From: Herpetosiphon aurantiacus DSM 785
GTDB taxonomy: Bacteria > Chloroflexota > Chloroflexia > Chloroflexales > Herpetosiphonaceae
Reading direction: 5' to 3'
Length of the DNA stretch: 64,000 nt
Assembly (NCBI GenBank): GCA_000018565.1
Contig: CP000875.1
Span: 883,199-947,198, forward strand
Positions 54,642-62,949 of this stretch are shown in pieces. The notes beneath the pieces are model-generated. The model had not been told where the DNA came from. It saw only the letters and a list, made by a program, of their open reading frames with translations, and did not search any database. A program made the translations under genes and the position numbers. Positions within the stretch are counted from its first letter, which is position 1. The number at the start of each line of letters is the position of its first letter.

Positions 54642-55686
54642 TTGTTTGATCGTTGGCGGCGGAATTGCTGGCTGCGCCTGTGCCGTGCATCTCGCACGGC
54701 ATGGGTGGCAGGTGCTTGTGCTCGAACGCCCGCCTGTGCGGCCACAGCGCTTTGGCGAAAGTTTAGCGCCTGCCGCTCGTCCGTTGGTGCACGAGCTTGG
54801 GCTCGATCTTGATCGGGAGCATTCGATTTGCCCGGGCAATCTAGCAGCTTGGGGATCAGATGCGATCTATCATCATGATTTTTTGGCAACGCCCTATGGT
54901 CATGGCTGGCATCTCAATCGACCTCACTTTGAGCAGCAGCTCCGCCAGCGCTGCCTTGAATTGGGCGTAACGTTCAGTTCAGTGTCAATCGGCTACCTCG
55001 AACGCCAGCCTGAGCGCTGGATTATTGGCGTTGGAGAGCAATTATTTCAAACGCGCTGGCTGATTGAATCCACTGGCCGAGCACGTTGGCTAGCACGGCG
55101 ATTGGGCGCACAAACCCAGATTGATGGACCCAAACAGCTTGGTTTGGTGGCGATGCTGGAGCCACAAGCCCAACCATGGCCTGATCAGCGGAGTTTGGTT
55201 GAGGCGGTGGCTGATGGTTGGTGGTATGTGGCGCGAGTGCCGCAATCCCAAATGGCAACAATTTTTATTGGTCAACCAACCGCTGCCCAACGCCAAAAGC
55301 TTGCTCTGGCCGAGGGTTGGTGGCAAGCGCTCAAGCGTAGCACCTGGGCCAAACAATGGCTCGATCAACATCAGCTTTGTGCCCAACCGTATTGGGTCGA
55401 TGCCAGCAGCAGCCGTTTGGATCGCTGCTATGGCAATGGTTGGTTGGCGATCGGTGACGCGGCCATGAGCTATGATCCGCTGGCGGCGCATGGGATTACG
55501 GTTGGATTAACTAGCGCTCGCGATGCCGCCCAATCTTTAATCGCTGCCAACCAAGGCTCAGTGGCTGCGCTGCATGGCTATGGCCACCAGCTAGAGCAGG
55601 CTTGGCAAGCCTATCGCCAACTGCGCCAGCAGATCTATGCCCAAGAACAGCGCTGGCCCAATCGCCCATTTTGGCAACCACGCTAG
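54616..55686 (+). CDS. LodB-like FAD-dependent oxidoreductase
   Basis: 356 residues. N-terminal IDCLIVGGGIAGCACAVHLARHGWQVLVLER is the FAD-binding Rossmann loop, and FGESLAPAARPLVHELGL is typical of the tryptophan-halogenase/geranylgeranyl-reductase-like flavoproteins that include LodB. GWLAIGDAAMSYDPLAAHGIT is the second FAD motif (G-D-A). LodB proteins are needed to form the CTQ cofactor in LodA/GoxA. The ATG at 54616 has AGGAC upstream and lies within the 3' end of the lodA-like gene, indicating translational coupling. Confidence 0.85.
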   Translation: MPPKPITIDCLIVGGGIAGCACAVHLARHGWQVLVLERPPVRPQRFGESLAPAARPLVHELGLDLDREHSICPGNLAAWGSDAIYHHDFLATPYGHGWHLNRPHFEQQLRQRCLELGVTFSSVSIGYLERQPERWIIGVGEQLFQTRWLIESTGRARWLARRLGAQTQIDGPKQLGLVAMLEPQAQPWPDQRSLVEAVADGWWYVARVPQSQMATIFIGQPTAAQRQKLALAEGWWQALKRSTWAKQWLDQHQLCAQPYWVDASSSRLDRCYGNGWLAIGDAAMSYDPLAAHGITVGLTSARDAAQSLIAANQGSVAALHGYGHQLEQAWQAYRQLRQQIYAQEQRWPNRPFWQPR

Positions 55687-55709
55687 CAAAAAACCTGAAT
55701 TATGCTAAG

Positions 55710-55739
55710 ATGCAGCAATCAAATTTTTGGCTGCTGCAT
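55710..55739 (+). other. Hairpin after the lodB-like gene
   Basis: ATGCAGCA (55710-55717) and TGCTGCAT (55732-55739) form an 8-bp stem with a T-rich 14-base loop. It lies at the start of the 202-base gap before the first flavoprotein paralog; terminator or processing signal. The rest of the gap shows no repeat. Confidence 0.4.
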
Positions 55740-55888
55740 GGAGTCAAAAGCACCCACACACTCTACCCATCAATTGCTCCATCAACCACAGCAGCATGCT
55801 TCAATCTGCTACGTTTGCTAGAGAATCAAACGTTAGTAGCCACAATTGTTGTGTGAGTTGAATTCCATTTGGTATGGAAGGAGCTACG

Positions 55889-57262
55889 ATGGGCCACGAT
55901 CATGCGCTGGTTATCGGCGCAAGCATTAGCGGTTTAGCAACCGCGCAGATCCTCAGCCACTATTTTGCTCAAGTAACGATTATCGAACGTGATAGTTTGC
56001 CCGACTCGATTGAGGTTCGATCTGGTTTGCCGCAAGCTCGCCACCTACATCTGTTGTTGATGCGCGGAGCGCGTGAGCTTGAAACGCTCTTTCCTGGCAT
56101 TGGGCAGGAACTCGTGGCTCACGGCGCACAGTCGGTCGATTTGATGAATGATTATCGCTATTTGATGGCTGGTGGCTGGGCCAAACCGCATCAATCAACC
56201 CATCGCACAATTTCGGCTAGCCGCCCGCTCTACGATTGGGTGCTGTTACAGCGCTTGCGCCAAAACCCCAAGATTCGGATCGAAACCCAAACTGATGTGC
56301 TTGGCTTGGTTGGGGATTTGCGCCATGTGCGGGGCATCAACACCAAGCGCCGTGATACTGGGGTTGAGCAACAATTTTTAGCTGAACTCTTGGTTGATTG
56401 CAGCGGGCGTTCATCCAAGCTTGATCAATGGCTGCAAGCGCTGGGTTGCCAAGCAGTGCCCGAAACTGTGATTGCCTCGAATGTAGGCTATTGCTCGCGG
56501 CTCTATGCCAAGCCCGAAGGCTGGAATGAATGGAAGGGCTTATTTGTGCGCCAGCGACCGTTGGTTAATCCACGCGGCGCGATTTTAACTGAGATCGAGG
56601 GTAATCGCTGGATGGTGACCTGTGGTGGATTCAACGAGGCCAAGCCACCACTTGATGAGAGCGAATGGCTGAATTGGCTCAACCAATTGCGCTCGCCAAT
56701 TTTGTATGAATTATTGAGTAAGGCTCAGCCAATTAGCCCATTGGTGGGCTTTGGCCGCACCGAGAATCGCCAACGCCACTATGAGCGAATTAGCTTGCCT
56801 GCGGGAGTAGTGGCATTGGGTGATGCCGTTTGTGCCTTTAATCCAATTTATGGGCAAGGCATTAGCAATGCCACCTTGGGCGCGATCTTGCTGAGCCAGC
56901 ATTTAAAAGAACAAGATCGGGCTTCAGCAGCGTGGGGTCAGCGCTTCCAACAAGCACTCGCTAAAAGCAATCAATTCCCTTGGAGCATTGCGGTGGGCGA
57001 AGATGCCCGCTATAACACCAGCGTTAAGCGTTCGTTTGGCGCAACCCTGCTACGCAACTACTTCGACCAAATTAACCTAGCATCAAGCAGTAATCCAGTT
57101 GTGCTCAACCGCTTCACGCCGATTGTGCATATGACTGGTAATCCCAGTGGTTTACTGCACCCAGCGATGATCTGGAATGTTATCAAAGGTCGCTTGCGAT
57201 CAGCAACTCCCAACCCAACGCCCTCGATCCCTAGCATTCTCAGCGCTAGCCAAGGAGCTTAA
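55889..57262 (+). CDS. FAD-dependent oxidoreductase, tandem copy 1
   Basis: 457 residues. HALVIGASISGLATAQILSHYFAQVTIIERD is the FAD Rossmann loop (G-x-S-x-x-G). The D-G motif equivalent is VDCSGRSSKLDQWL, and LPAGVVALGDAVCAFNPIYGQGIS is the G-D-A/P motif of the PHBH/squalene-epoxidase-like flavin monooxygenases. RARHLHLLLMRGARELETLFPG distinguishes this subfamily. No membrane helix. ATG 55889 has AAGGAG upstream; the frame from 55874 starts before that site. Very similar to the next gene; substrate unknown. Confidence 0.85.
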   Translation: MGHDHALVIGASISGLATAQILSHYFAQVTIIERDSLPDSIEVRSGLPQARHLHLLLMRGARELETLFPGIGQELVAHGAQSVDLMNDYRYLMAGGWAKPHQSTHRTISASRPLYDWVLLQRLRQNPKIRIETQTDVLGLVGDLRHVRGINTKRRDTGVEQQFLAELLVDCSGRSSKLDQWLQALGCQAVPETVIASNVGYCSRLYAKPEGWNEWKGLFVRQRPLVNPRGAILTEIEGNRWMVTCGGFNEAKPPLDESEWLNWLNQLRSPILYELLSKAQPISPLVGFGRTENRQRHYERISLPAGVVALGDAVCAFNPIYGQGISNATLGAILLSQHLKEQDRASAAWGQRFQQALAKSNQFPWSIAVGEDARYNTSVKRSFGATLLRNYFDQINLASSSNPVVLNRFTPIVHMTGNPSGLLHPAMIWNVIKGRLRSATPNPTPSIPSILSASQGA

Positions 57263-57264
57263 CC

Positions 57265-58626
57265 ATGCTGCAAGATCATGCAATTGTGATTGGAGCCAGT
57301 ATTAGTGGCCTGATTACCGCCCACATGCTGAGCCACCATTATGGCCGAGTTAGTGTGCTTGAACGCGATAGCTTGCCCGAGGCTGGCGATTTTCGGGCGG
57401 GTGTGCCGCAAGGTCGCCATGTGCATTTGCTGCTCATTCGCGGTGCACGCGAGCTGGAAACGCTCTTTCCAGGCATCAACCAAGAACTGCAAGATCTTGG
57501 GGCGCAAGCCGTCGATATGATCAACGATTGTCGCTATTACCTCAAAAATGGCTGGACAGTGCCTCAGCCAACCGATTTGAAAACGCTCTCGGCAACTCGC
57601 CCTTTATTTGATTGGGCAATTCGGCGGCGCTTATTGCAAAACCCCAAGATTCAGTTTTTAGCCCAACACGATGCCCTGAATCTGATTGGCAATAGCCGTC
57701 ATATTCAAGGGGTGCAGGTGCGCAATCGCCAAGATGGTAGCGAACAGAGCTTGCATGCTGATCTGGTTGTCGATACCAGCGGGCGTAATTCCAAATTGGC
57801 GGAATGGTTGGTCGAGCTTGGTTGTGGCAAGGTAAGCGAAACCGTGCTTGATGCCAAACTTGGCTATACGTCGCGGCTCTATGCCAAACCCGAAGGTTGG
57901 AACGAATGGAAAGGCCTGTTTGTGATGCAACAGCCACCGACCATTCCCAAAGGTGCGATTTTGCTCGAAGTTGAGGGCAATCGCTGGATTGTGACTGGCG
58001 GCGGGGTCAATCATGCCAAACCACCAACCGATGAAGACGGTTTTATGCAATGGCTGCGCGAATTGCCATCGCCAATTTTGGCCGATTTATTGAGTAAATC
58101 GCAGCCGCTTAGCCCAACCAGTGGCTATGGGCGTACCGAAAATCGCCAACGCCACTACGATCGTATGCAACTGCCAGCCGGAGTAATTGCCTTAGGCGAT
58201 GCCGTTTGTGCCTTTAATCCGGTGTATGGGCAAGGTATTAGCACCGCCACCTTGGGGGCAATCTTGCTTGGTACCCATTTAAAAGAGCAAGATCGTGGCT
58301 CGGCAGCATGGGGCCAGCGTTTCCAACAAGCCTTAGCCAAGAACAATCAATTTCCTTGGGAAATGGCGAGCGGCGAGGATTCGCGTTACGATTCATCGTT
58401 CAAACGCCCATTTTTCAGCAAGCTGATTGCACCCTATTTTGATCAAATTAATCAGGCCAGCTTGAATAGCAACGTGGTGTTTAGCGAGTTTATCAAAACA
58501 ATTCATATGATCGGCAATCCGAATGCATTGTTTCATCCACGGGTATTTATTCCCGTGCTGCTGAGCAAAATTCGGCCTAAATATTCCGATGCAGTGCCAA
58601 ACTTGCCCTTGCAGGTCAACGTATAG
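57265..58626 (+). CDS. FAD-dependent oxidoreductase, tandem copy 2
   Basis: 453 residues, closest to copy 1 (shared ALFP-region HLLLIRGARELETLFPGINQEL, YTSRLYAKPEGWNEWKGLFV, and GDAVCAFNPVYGQGIS). Begins 2 bases after the stop of copy 1, with AAGGAG in the end of that gene, so they are one transcript. The N-terminal FAD loop is AIVIGASISGLITAHMLSHHY. It is likely a flavin monooxygenase or a ring-oxidising enzyme acting with copy 1 on a common product; this is inference. Confidence 0.85.
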   Translation: MLQDHAIVIGASISGLITAHMLSHHYGRVSVLERDSLPEAGDFRAGVPQGRHVHLLLIRGARELETLFPGINQELQDLGAQAVDMINDCRYYLKNGWTVPQPTDLKTLSATRPLFDWAIRRRLLQNPKIQFLAQHDALNLIGNSRHIQGVQVRNRQDGSEQSLHADLVVDTSGRNSKLAEWLVELGCGKVSETVLDAKLGYTSRLYAKPEGWNEWKGLFVMQQPPTIPKGAILLEVEGNRWIVTGGGVNHAKPPTDEDGFMQWLRELPSPILADLLSKSQPLSPTSGYGRTENRQRHYDRMQLPAGVIALGDAVCAFNPVYGQGISTATLGAILLGTHLKEQDRGSAAWGQRFQQALAKNNQFPWEMASGEDSRYDSSFKRPFFSKLIAPYFDQINQASLNSNVVFSEFIKTIHMIGNPNALFHPRVFIPVLLSKIRPKYSDAVPNLPLQVNV

Positions 58627-58700
58627 CATAGGCAACTGAATCAAGCCCTGCTATACTACTAGAATAGGCAGGAGTACATTTCAGATTTGGGAGGTGTGCT

Positions 58701-60059
58701 ATGAGACGAGACCATGCGATTGTGATCGGGTCCAGCATCGGTGGATTATTGAGCGCCCGTGTGTTGAGCGAGGTGTATACCAAAGTGACGATTTTGGAGC
58801 GCGATACACTGCCCGATGGGGTGCAATTTCGCGCGGGCGTGCCGCAAGGTCGTCAATTACACTTACTACTGATGCGCGGCTTACTCGAATTAGAAAAACT
58901 GTTCCCCAAATTGCGCGAAGATATGAAGGCGCTTGGCGGCAACGAGCTGGATCTGATGAACGATTGTCGCTATTTATTTGCAGCGGGTTGGGCCGAACCA
59001 CGACCCTCGGATTATCGCAGCATCATCGCCACCCGCCCCTTGTTCGATGCAGCGATTCTTGGGCGGATTCGCCAAATTCCCAATATTGAAATTCAAACGC
59101 GCCAAGAAGTGACGGATTTGCTCTTTCACGGGCGGCAAGTTGTCGGGGTCAAGCTGCGCAATCGTGATACTGGTGAGCAGCATGAACTCAACGCCAACTT
59201 GGTTGTCGATGCAGCAGGCCGTCCATCCAAGCTGCCCGAATGGCTGGAACAGCATCAATTTGGGCGCGTCAAAGAGACCATTTACAAATCGGATGTGGGC
59301 TATGCCACCAGAATGTACACTGCGCCAGCCGATTGGCAAGGCTGGCCAGCGATCTTTGTGATGCCGATGCCGCCGCATATTCGCCATGGCGCGACCTTCC
59401 TTAAAGTTGAAAACGATCAATGGCTCTTGACAATTGGCGGAGTTGGCAGCCAACGCCCACCAACCGATAGCGCCGAGTTTGAAGCTTGGTTGGCACGGAT
59501 GCGCACACCATTGATTGCTGAAATTACCCAAAAATTTACGCCTGCCAGCCAAGTGTATGGTTATGCCAAAACCGAAAATCGTTGGGTTCATTACGAACGA
59601 CTACCAGTAATGCCCGCTGGCCTGATTGCCATTGCCGACAGCGTGTGTGCCTTGAATCCAATTTATGGCCAAGGCATTACCAATACTGCCATGAGCGTTC
59701 AGGTTTTAGCCAAGCATCTGCAACGCGAGGGCATTGGCAGCGCCCCCTGGGCCTTGATCTTCCAAAAAGCCTTGGCTCGCCGCAACAAATCGGGCTGGCT
59801 CACCACCATAAGCGAGGATTCACGGCTGGCTGATACGCCGACCTATCGCCCAATTTTGCCAATTCGCGTGCTGCAATGGTATAGCGATAAAGTGAATTTA
59901 GCAGCGGCAGGCAATCGCGCTGCTACCAACGCGATGGTTGGCGCGATTCATATGATCGGCTCAGCTGCGAGCTTATTTACGCCCAACGTATTGATTGCCG
60001 CCTCGCGCTTTTTCCGTTCGCAACCACCAAGTAGCGTGCCAGCAGCGCCCGATAAATAA
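58701..60059 (+). CDS. FAD-dependent oxidoreductase, tandem copy 3
   Basis: 452 residues, more diverged from copies 1 and 2 but with the same order of motifs: AIVIGSSIGGLLSARVLSEVY, RQLHLLLMRGLLELEKLFPKL, VDAAGRPSKLPEWL and IADSVCALNPIYGQGIT (D-S in place of D-A). GGGAGGTG precedes the ATG. A TATACT lies about 50 bases upstream in the 74-base gap, so it may have its own promoter in addition to readthrough. Confidence 0.83.
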   Translation: MRRDHAIVIGSSIGGLLSARVLSEVYTKVTILERDTLPDGVQFRAGVPQGRQLHLLLMRGLLELEKLFPKLREDMKALGGNELDLMNDCRYLFAAGWAEPRPSDYRSIIATRPLFDAAILGRIRQIPNIEIQTRQEVTDLLFHGRQVVGVKLRNRDTGEQHELNANLVVDAAGRPSKLPEWLEQHQFGRVKETIYKSDVGYATRMYTAPADWQGWPAIFVMPMPPHIRHGATFLKVENDQWLLTIGGVGSQRPPTDSAEFEAWLARMRTPLIAEITQKFTPASQVYGYAKTENRWVHYERLPVMPAGLIAIADSVCALNPIYGQGITNTAMSVQVLAKHLQREGIGSAPWALIFQKALARRNKSGWLTTISEDSRLADTPTYRPILPIRVLQWYSDKVNLAAAGNRAATNAMVGAIHMIGSAASLFTPNVLIAASRFFRSQPPSSVPAAPDK

Positions 60060-60169
60060 CCAACTATGCGCCTTGATCACGGTTGATTGAGGCGTAGCAT
60101 AGCTTCTGTGGCCTGATTCTTGCCTTAACCTAGGCATAGAATAGTGGTGTAACAGGAGGTATGCAACGG

Positions 60170-60730
60170 ATGAGTCAGCATTTAAATGGTAAACGGGTAG
60201 CGATTATTGCAACTGATGGCTTTGAGCAGAGCGAGCTTGAAGAACCCAAAGCGGCCTTAGAGCAAGCCGGAGCCAAAACCCATGTCATTTCGCTCAAGGC
60301 TGGCACGATTCGCGGCTGGAAAGAGCAAGATTGGGGCAGCGAGGTTGCTGTCGATTACACGCTTGAACAAGTCAACCCTGCTGATTATGATGGGTTGTTG
60401 TTGCCTGGTGGCGTGATGAACCCCGATAAACTGCGGCGCGAAACCAGCGTTTTGAATTTTGTACGAGCCATGGCTGAAGCTGGCAAGCCAATTGCCGCCA
60501 TTTGCCATGGCCCATGGACGCTGATCGATGCTGGAATCGCCAAAGGCCGCATGCTCACATCGTACCCAACCTTGCAAAACGACCTGAAAAATGCTGGAGC
60601 CGAGTGGGTTGATCGCGAAGTCGTGGTCGATAATGGCCTGGTGACTAGCCGCAATCCCCAAGATATTCCGGCCTTCAATCGCAAATTTATTGAAGAATTA
60701 GGCGAAGGTTTACATAAACAAGTTGGCTAA
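60170..60730 (+). CDS. PfpI/DJ-1-family protein (type 1 glutamine amidotransferase-like)
   Basis: 186 residues. KRVAIIATDGFEQSELEEPKAALEQAGA contains the glutamate of the catalytic site, DGLLLPGGVMNPDKLR is a typical loop, and the nucleophile is the cysteine in AAICHGPW (C-H). This is the YhbO/PfpI group, reported to have deglycase or stress-protection activity; classical peptidase activity is uncertain. ATG 60170 lies 9 bases from GGAGGT; ATG 60161 is too close. Possibly the end of the oxidoreductase transcript but separated by 110 bases. Confidence 0.9.
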   Translation: MSQHLNGKRVAIIATDGFEQSELEEPKAALEQAGAKTHVISLKAGTIRGWKEQDWGSEVAVDYTLEQVNPADYDGLLLPGGVMNPDKLRRETSVLNFVRAMAEAGKPIAAICHGPWTLIDAGIAKGRMLTSYPTLQNDLKNAGAEWVDREVVVDNGLVTSRNPQDIPAFNRKFIEELGEGLHKQVG

Positions 60731-60747
60731 TAACCTGCATGGTTAAC

Positions 60748-60785
60748 AATGGCCCCATAGCTTTATCCTAGGCTGCGGGGCCATT
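60748..60785. terminator. Bidirectional terminator-like hairpin
   Basis: AATGGCCCC (60748-60756) and GGGGCCATT (60777-60785) flank a 20-base loop between two convergent genes. T-runs on either side are weak. Confidence 0.6.
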
Positions 60786-60789
60786 TCAT

Positions 60790-61257
60790 TTAAGCAATTG
60801 TTGGAATTGGATCGTTGCTCCAAATCGCTGGCATGCGCTCACGGTGCGGATCAATCAGATCCATAGTATCAATTTCGGCTTGGCTGAAATATCCCACTTC
60901 GGTGGTTTCGTTGCTTAGCCCAAGTTCGCCGCTAATCAAGCTCACCTCAAAATTCATGCTAATCACATGATATTGATTGCCATCGGCGTAGCGCACCATG
61001 CGATGTGGGTTGCTATAGACTCCCAGCAAGCGCACAACTTGCACCGTCAGCCCAGTTTCCTCAAACACCTCGCGAACGCAGGCCTCGCTAACCGATTCGC
61101 CAGCATCGACCGCTCCGCCAGGCAAACACCAGCGTCCGTTATCGGTGCGGCGGGTCAATAAAAGCTTGCTGCGCGTCGCATCGAAGAGGGTTGCCGAGCA
61201 ACCAAGCATCAAGCGGCCTTGGGCAGCGATGCGATCGCCATACAGATATTGGGCCAT
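60790..61257 (-). CDS. Nudix hydrolase
   Basis: 155 residues. The Nudix box is GGAVDAGESVSEACVREVFEETGL (G-x5-E-x7-R-E-x-x-E-E-x-G), complete, so metal-dependent pyrophosphohydrolase activity is expected. KLLLTRRTDNGRWCLPGG upstream and the N-terminal YLYGDRIAAQGRLMLGCSA match the MutT/NudF-like group whose substrates range from nucleotide sugars to oxidised nucleotides; the substrate here is open. GAGGAG lies 6 bases before the ATG. Convergent with the PfpI-like gene. Confidence 0.92.
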   Translation of the reverse strand: MAQYLYGDRIAAQGRLMLGCSATLFDATRSKLLLTRRTDNGRWCLPGGAVDAGESVSEACVREVFEETGLTVQVVRLLGVYSNPHRMVRYADGNQYHVISMNFEVSLISGELGLSNETTEVGYFSQAEIDTMDLIDPHRERMPAIWSNDPIPTIA

Positions 61258-61311
61258 TGTTCACTCCTCTAAGTTGCTAACAAACCTAGTGAGTATAGAT
61301 CGCCGCCAAAT

Positions 61312-61347
61312 TAAAAACAAGCGCCCTGCCCGCAGGCAGAGCGCTTG
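61312..61347 (-). terminator. Rho-independent terminator
   Basis: On the minus strand CAAGCGCTCTGCC-TGCG-GGCAGGGCGCTTG (one mismatch) is followed by TTTTTAATTT. It ends the zinc-ribbon gene. Confidence 0.85.
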
Positions 61348-61372
61348 GTTGATACCGCAGGGTTCTCGTTGA

Positions 61373-61876
61373 TTAATGTTTGTAGGAATGTTTCATCCCA
61401 CAACCATGCGATTTATGATTGCTGAAAATAACGAGTAGTACGATGCCCCACCACCAATTAGTGATTGCCAGAATTGGAATCCCAATTAGCCACACTGCTG
61501 CTTGGTGTGATTGGCGCGATACAAGCACCCCAAAGCCCATCATAATCAGCTGCCAACTTTCAATTGCAACATTGCTAAACATAAGCAAGCCGAGCACAAG
61601 CAAGCCAAGCACGACCAACCCATCATTTGACGATTTGCCTGAGCGTTCTCGCTGGACGATTGGCTGGGCGACAGGCATTGGTGGCACAACTGGCTCAAGC
61701 TTGGGCGTAACCGGAATTGATTGCACAGCAGGCCCAGACTCACGGCGTAAATCTATTGTCTTGCCGAGGGCTGGCTGAACTGGCTTGCGCTGATTGGCGG
61801 TTTCAAGCCGAATACCACAATAGACACAAAATACCGCTGCTGTTTCGTTGTGACGGCCACATGCTGCACAATCCAT
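61373..61876 (-). CDS. Zinc-ribbon membrane protein
   Basis: 167 residues from ATG 61876. MDCAACGRHNETAAVFCVYCG is a zinc ribbon (C-x2-C-x12-C-x2-C). A flexible Pro/Val linker (PVQPALGKTIDLRRESGP...PVTPKLEPVVPPMP) follows, then two or three membrane helices and a histidine-rich end (NHKSHGCGMKHSYKH) that may bind metal. No enzymatic motif. AAGGAACATAAGG precedes the ATG. Unknown function; similar zinc-ribbon-plus-TM proteins are widespread and poorly understood. Confidence 0.75.
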   Translation of the reverse strand: MDCAACGRHNETAAVFCVYCGIRLETANQRKPVQPALGKTIDLRRESGPAVQSIPVTPKLEPVVPPMPVAQPIVQRERSGKSSNDGLVVLGLLVLGLLMFSNVAIESWQLIMMGFGVLVSRQSHQAAVWLIGIPILAITNWWWGIVLLVIFSNHKSHGCGMKHSYKH

Positions 61877-61989
61877 GACCTTATGTTCCTTTCGCCTTGC
61901 CAAAAGAACTATGCAAGGCACTGCTTTTGATTGAATATCAATCCTTCTGGAACACAGTACGCAGCGTGGTTCAGCAAGGTTGCAAGTAA

Positions 61990-62391
61990 TTAAACAAATT
62001 CATATTCAATTGCAAATGGATAACCCTCGGCATGGCCGCTGATCGCCAGTTTGCCATGGCCGCGCAAACCTGCTAATTCGCCGGTAGCTGAGCCAGCTAC
62101 AACCTCAATCTGATCAAAAACATCGACCTGATTGGCAGTGCCGATATGTTGCAACACAAAACTACCAGTTTTACCCGCCAGCGTGCCAACAAAACGCTGT
62201 AGGCCAACATAACTGGCATCGCCAACTTCAGGGTAAGCCATTAAATATTCAACCGTGCTTTCGCCAGCTAAATCGCCTTCATAGCGATAGCGCACATGGG
62301 CACGAGTCATTTTGCCTTCGCCTGCTTGCTCATGAAACGATTTTTCATCCCATTCTAAAATGCTAAATATTGCCTTCGCAGTTGTGCTCAT
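61990..62391 (-). CDS. DUF3224 family protein
   Basis: 133 residues. FSILEWDEKSFHEQAGEGKMTRAHVRYRYEGDLAGESTVEYLMAY and the end VAGSATGELAGLRGHGKLAI match the DUF3224 family, a small beta-barrel of unknown function (YEGDL, G-T-G-x-L-x-x-L-x-G). No signal peptide. ATG 62391 has GGAG 6 bases upstream; the longer frame from 62433 reads through that site. Confidence 0.88.
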   Translation of the reverse strand: MSTTAKAIFSILEWDEKSFHEQAGEGKMTRAHVRYRYEGDLAGESTVEYLMAYPEVGDASYVGLQRFVGTLAGKTGSFVLQHIGTANQVDVFDQIEVVAGSATGELAGLRGHGKLAISGHAEGYPFAIEYEFV

Positions 62392-62433
62392 TCTATTCTC
62401 CAAGTAAAACGTTTGTGCTAATACTATAACCAA

Positions 62434-62949
62434 GCTTAAGCCAAATGTAAAGCAGGAAAAAAGGATGCGTGATGCGGGATGAACATTTGCGTTAATTCAA
62501 ATACCTATGGGTTATCGACGATTGGTTATCGGAACATGGTATGAAAGTTGAAATGATCCTCCAATCCCAAAGCCTATAGCTGTAGTGGTTTATAGCATTA
62601 ACAACCGCCAGCGTTCCCTCACCCCCTCACCCCCTCACCCCCTCTCCCACGGCGGCGGGCGAGGGGAGTACTCCCAGAGCGGTTCCCCCTCGCCTCGCGT
62701 GCGGGAGAGGGGGTGAGGGGGTGAGGGAATGAACCATGGTTGCCAACCGAATGAACCATTACACCTATAGCCCATAGCCCTCCAGATCTCTGCGTTAAAT
62801 GCTAGCTCGCATTTCCTCCCTCATAATTCATCCTTCATCCTTACTTCATGGCCTGAATTATGCTAAACTAGCAGGCTCGCTCATATGTGTCTGAGTAGCC
62901 AAAAGCGCCTATGTTATAATGCAGTACATTCATATGCCGAGGAGGATGT
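62434..62949. repeat. 516-base gene-free region with repeats and a large GC-rich inverted repeat
   Basis: The DUF3224 leader is followed by GGATGCGTGATGCGGGATGA, GGTTATCGACGATTGGTTAT and CCCAAAGCCTATAGC modules. A large inverted repeat (62614-62729) has outer arms TTCCCTCACCCCCTCACCCC... / ...GGGGTGAGGGGGTGAGGGAA and inner arms GGCGAGGGG/CCCCTCGCC. Next are CCTATAGCCCATAGCCC and CTTCATCCTTACTTCATGGC. TATAAT at 62915-62920 is the likely -10 of the next gene. Confidence 0.75.
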
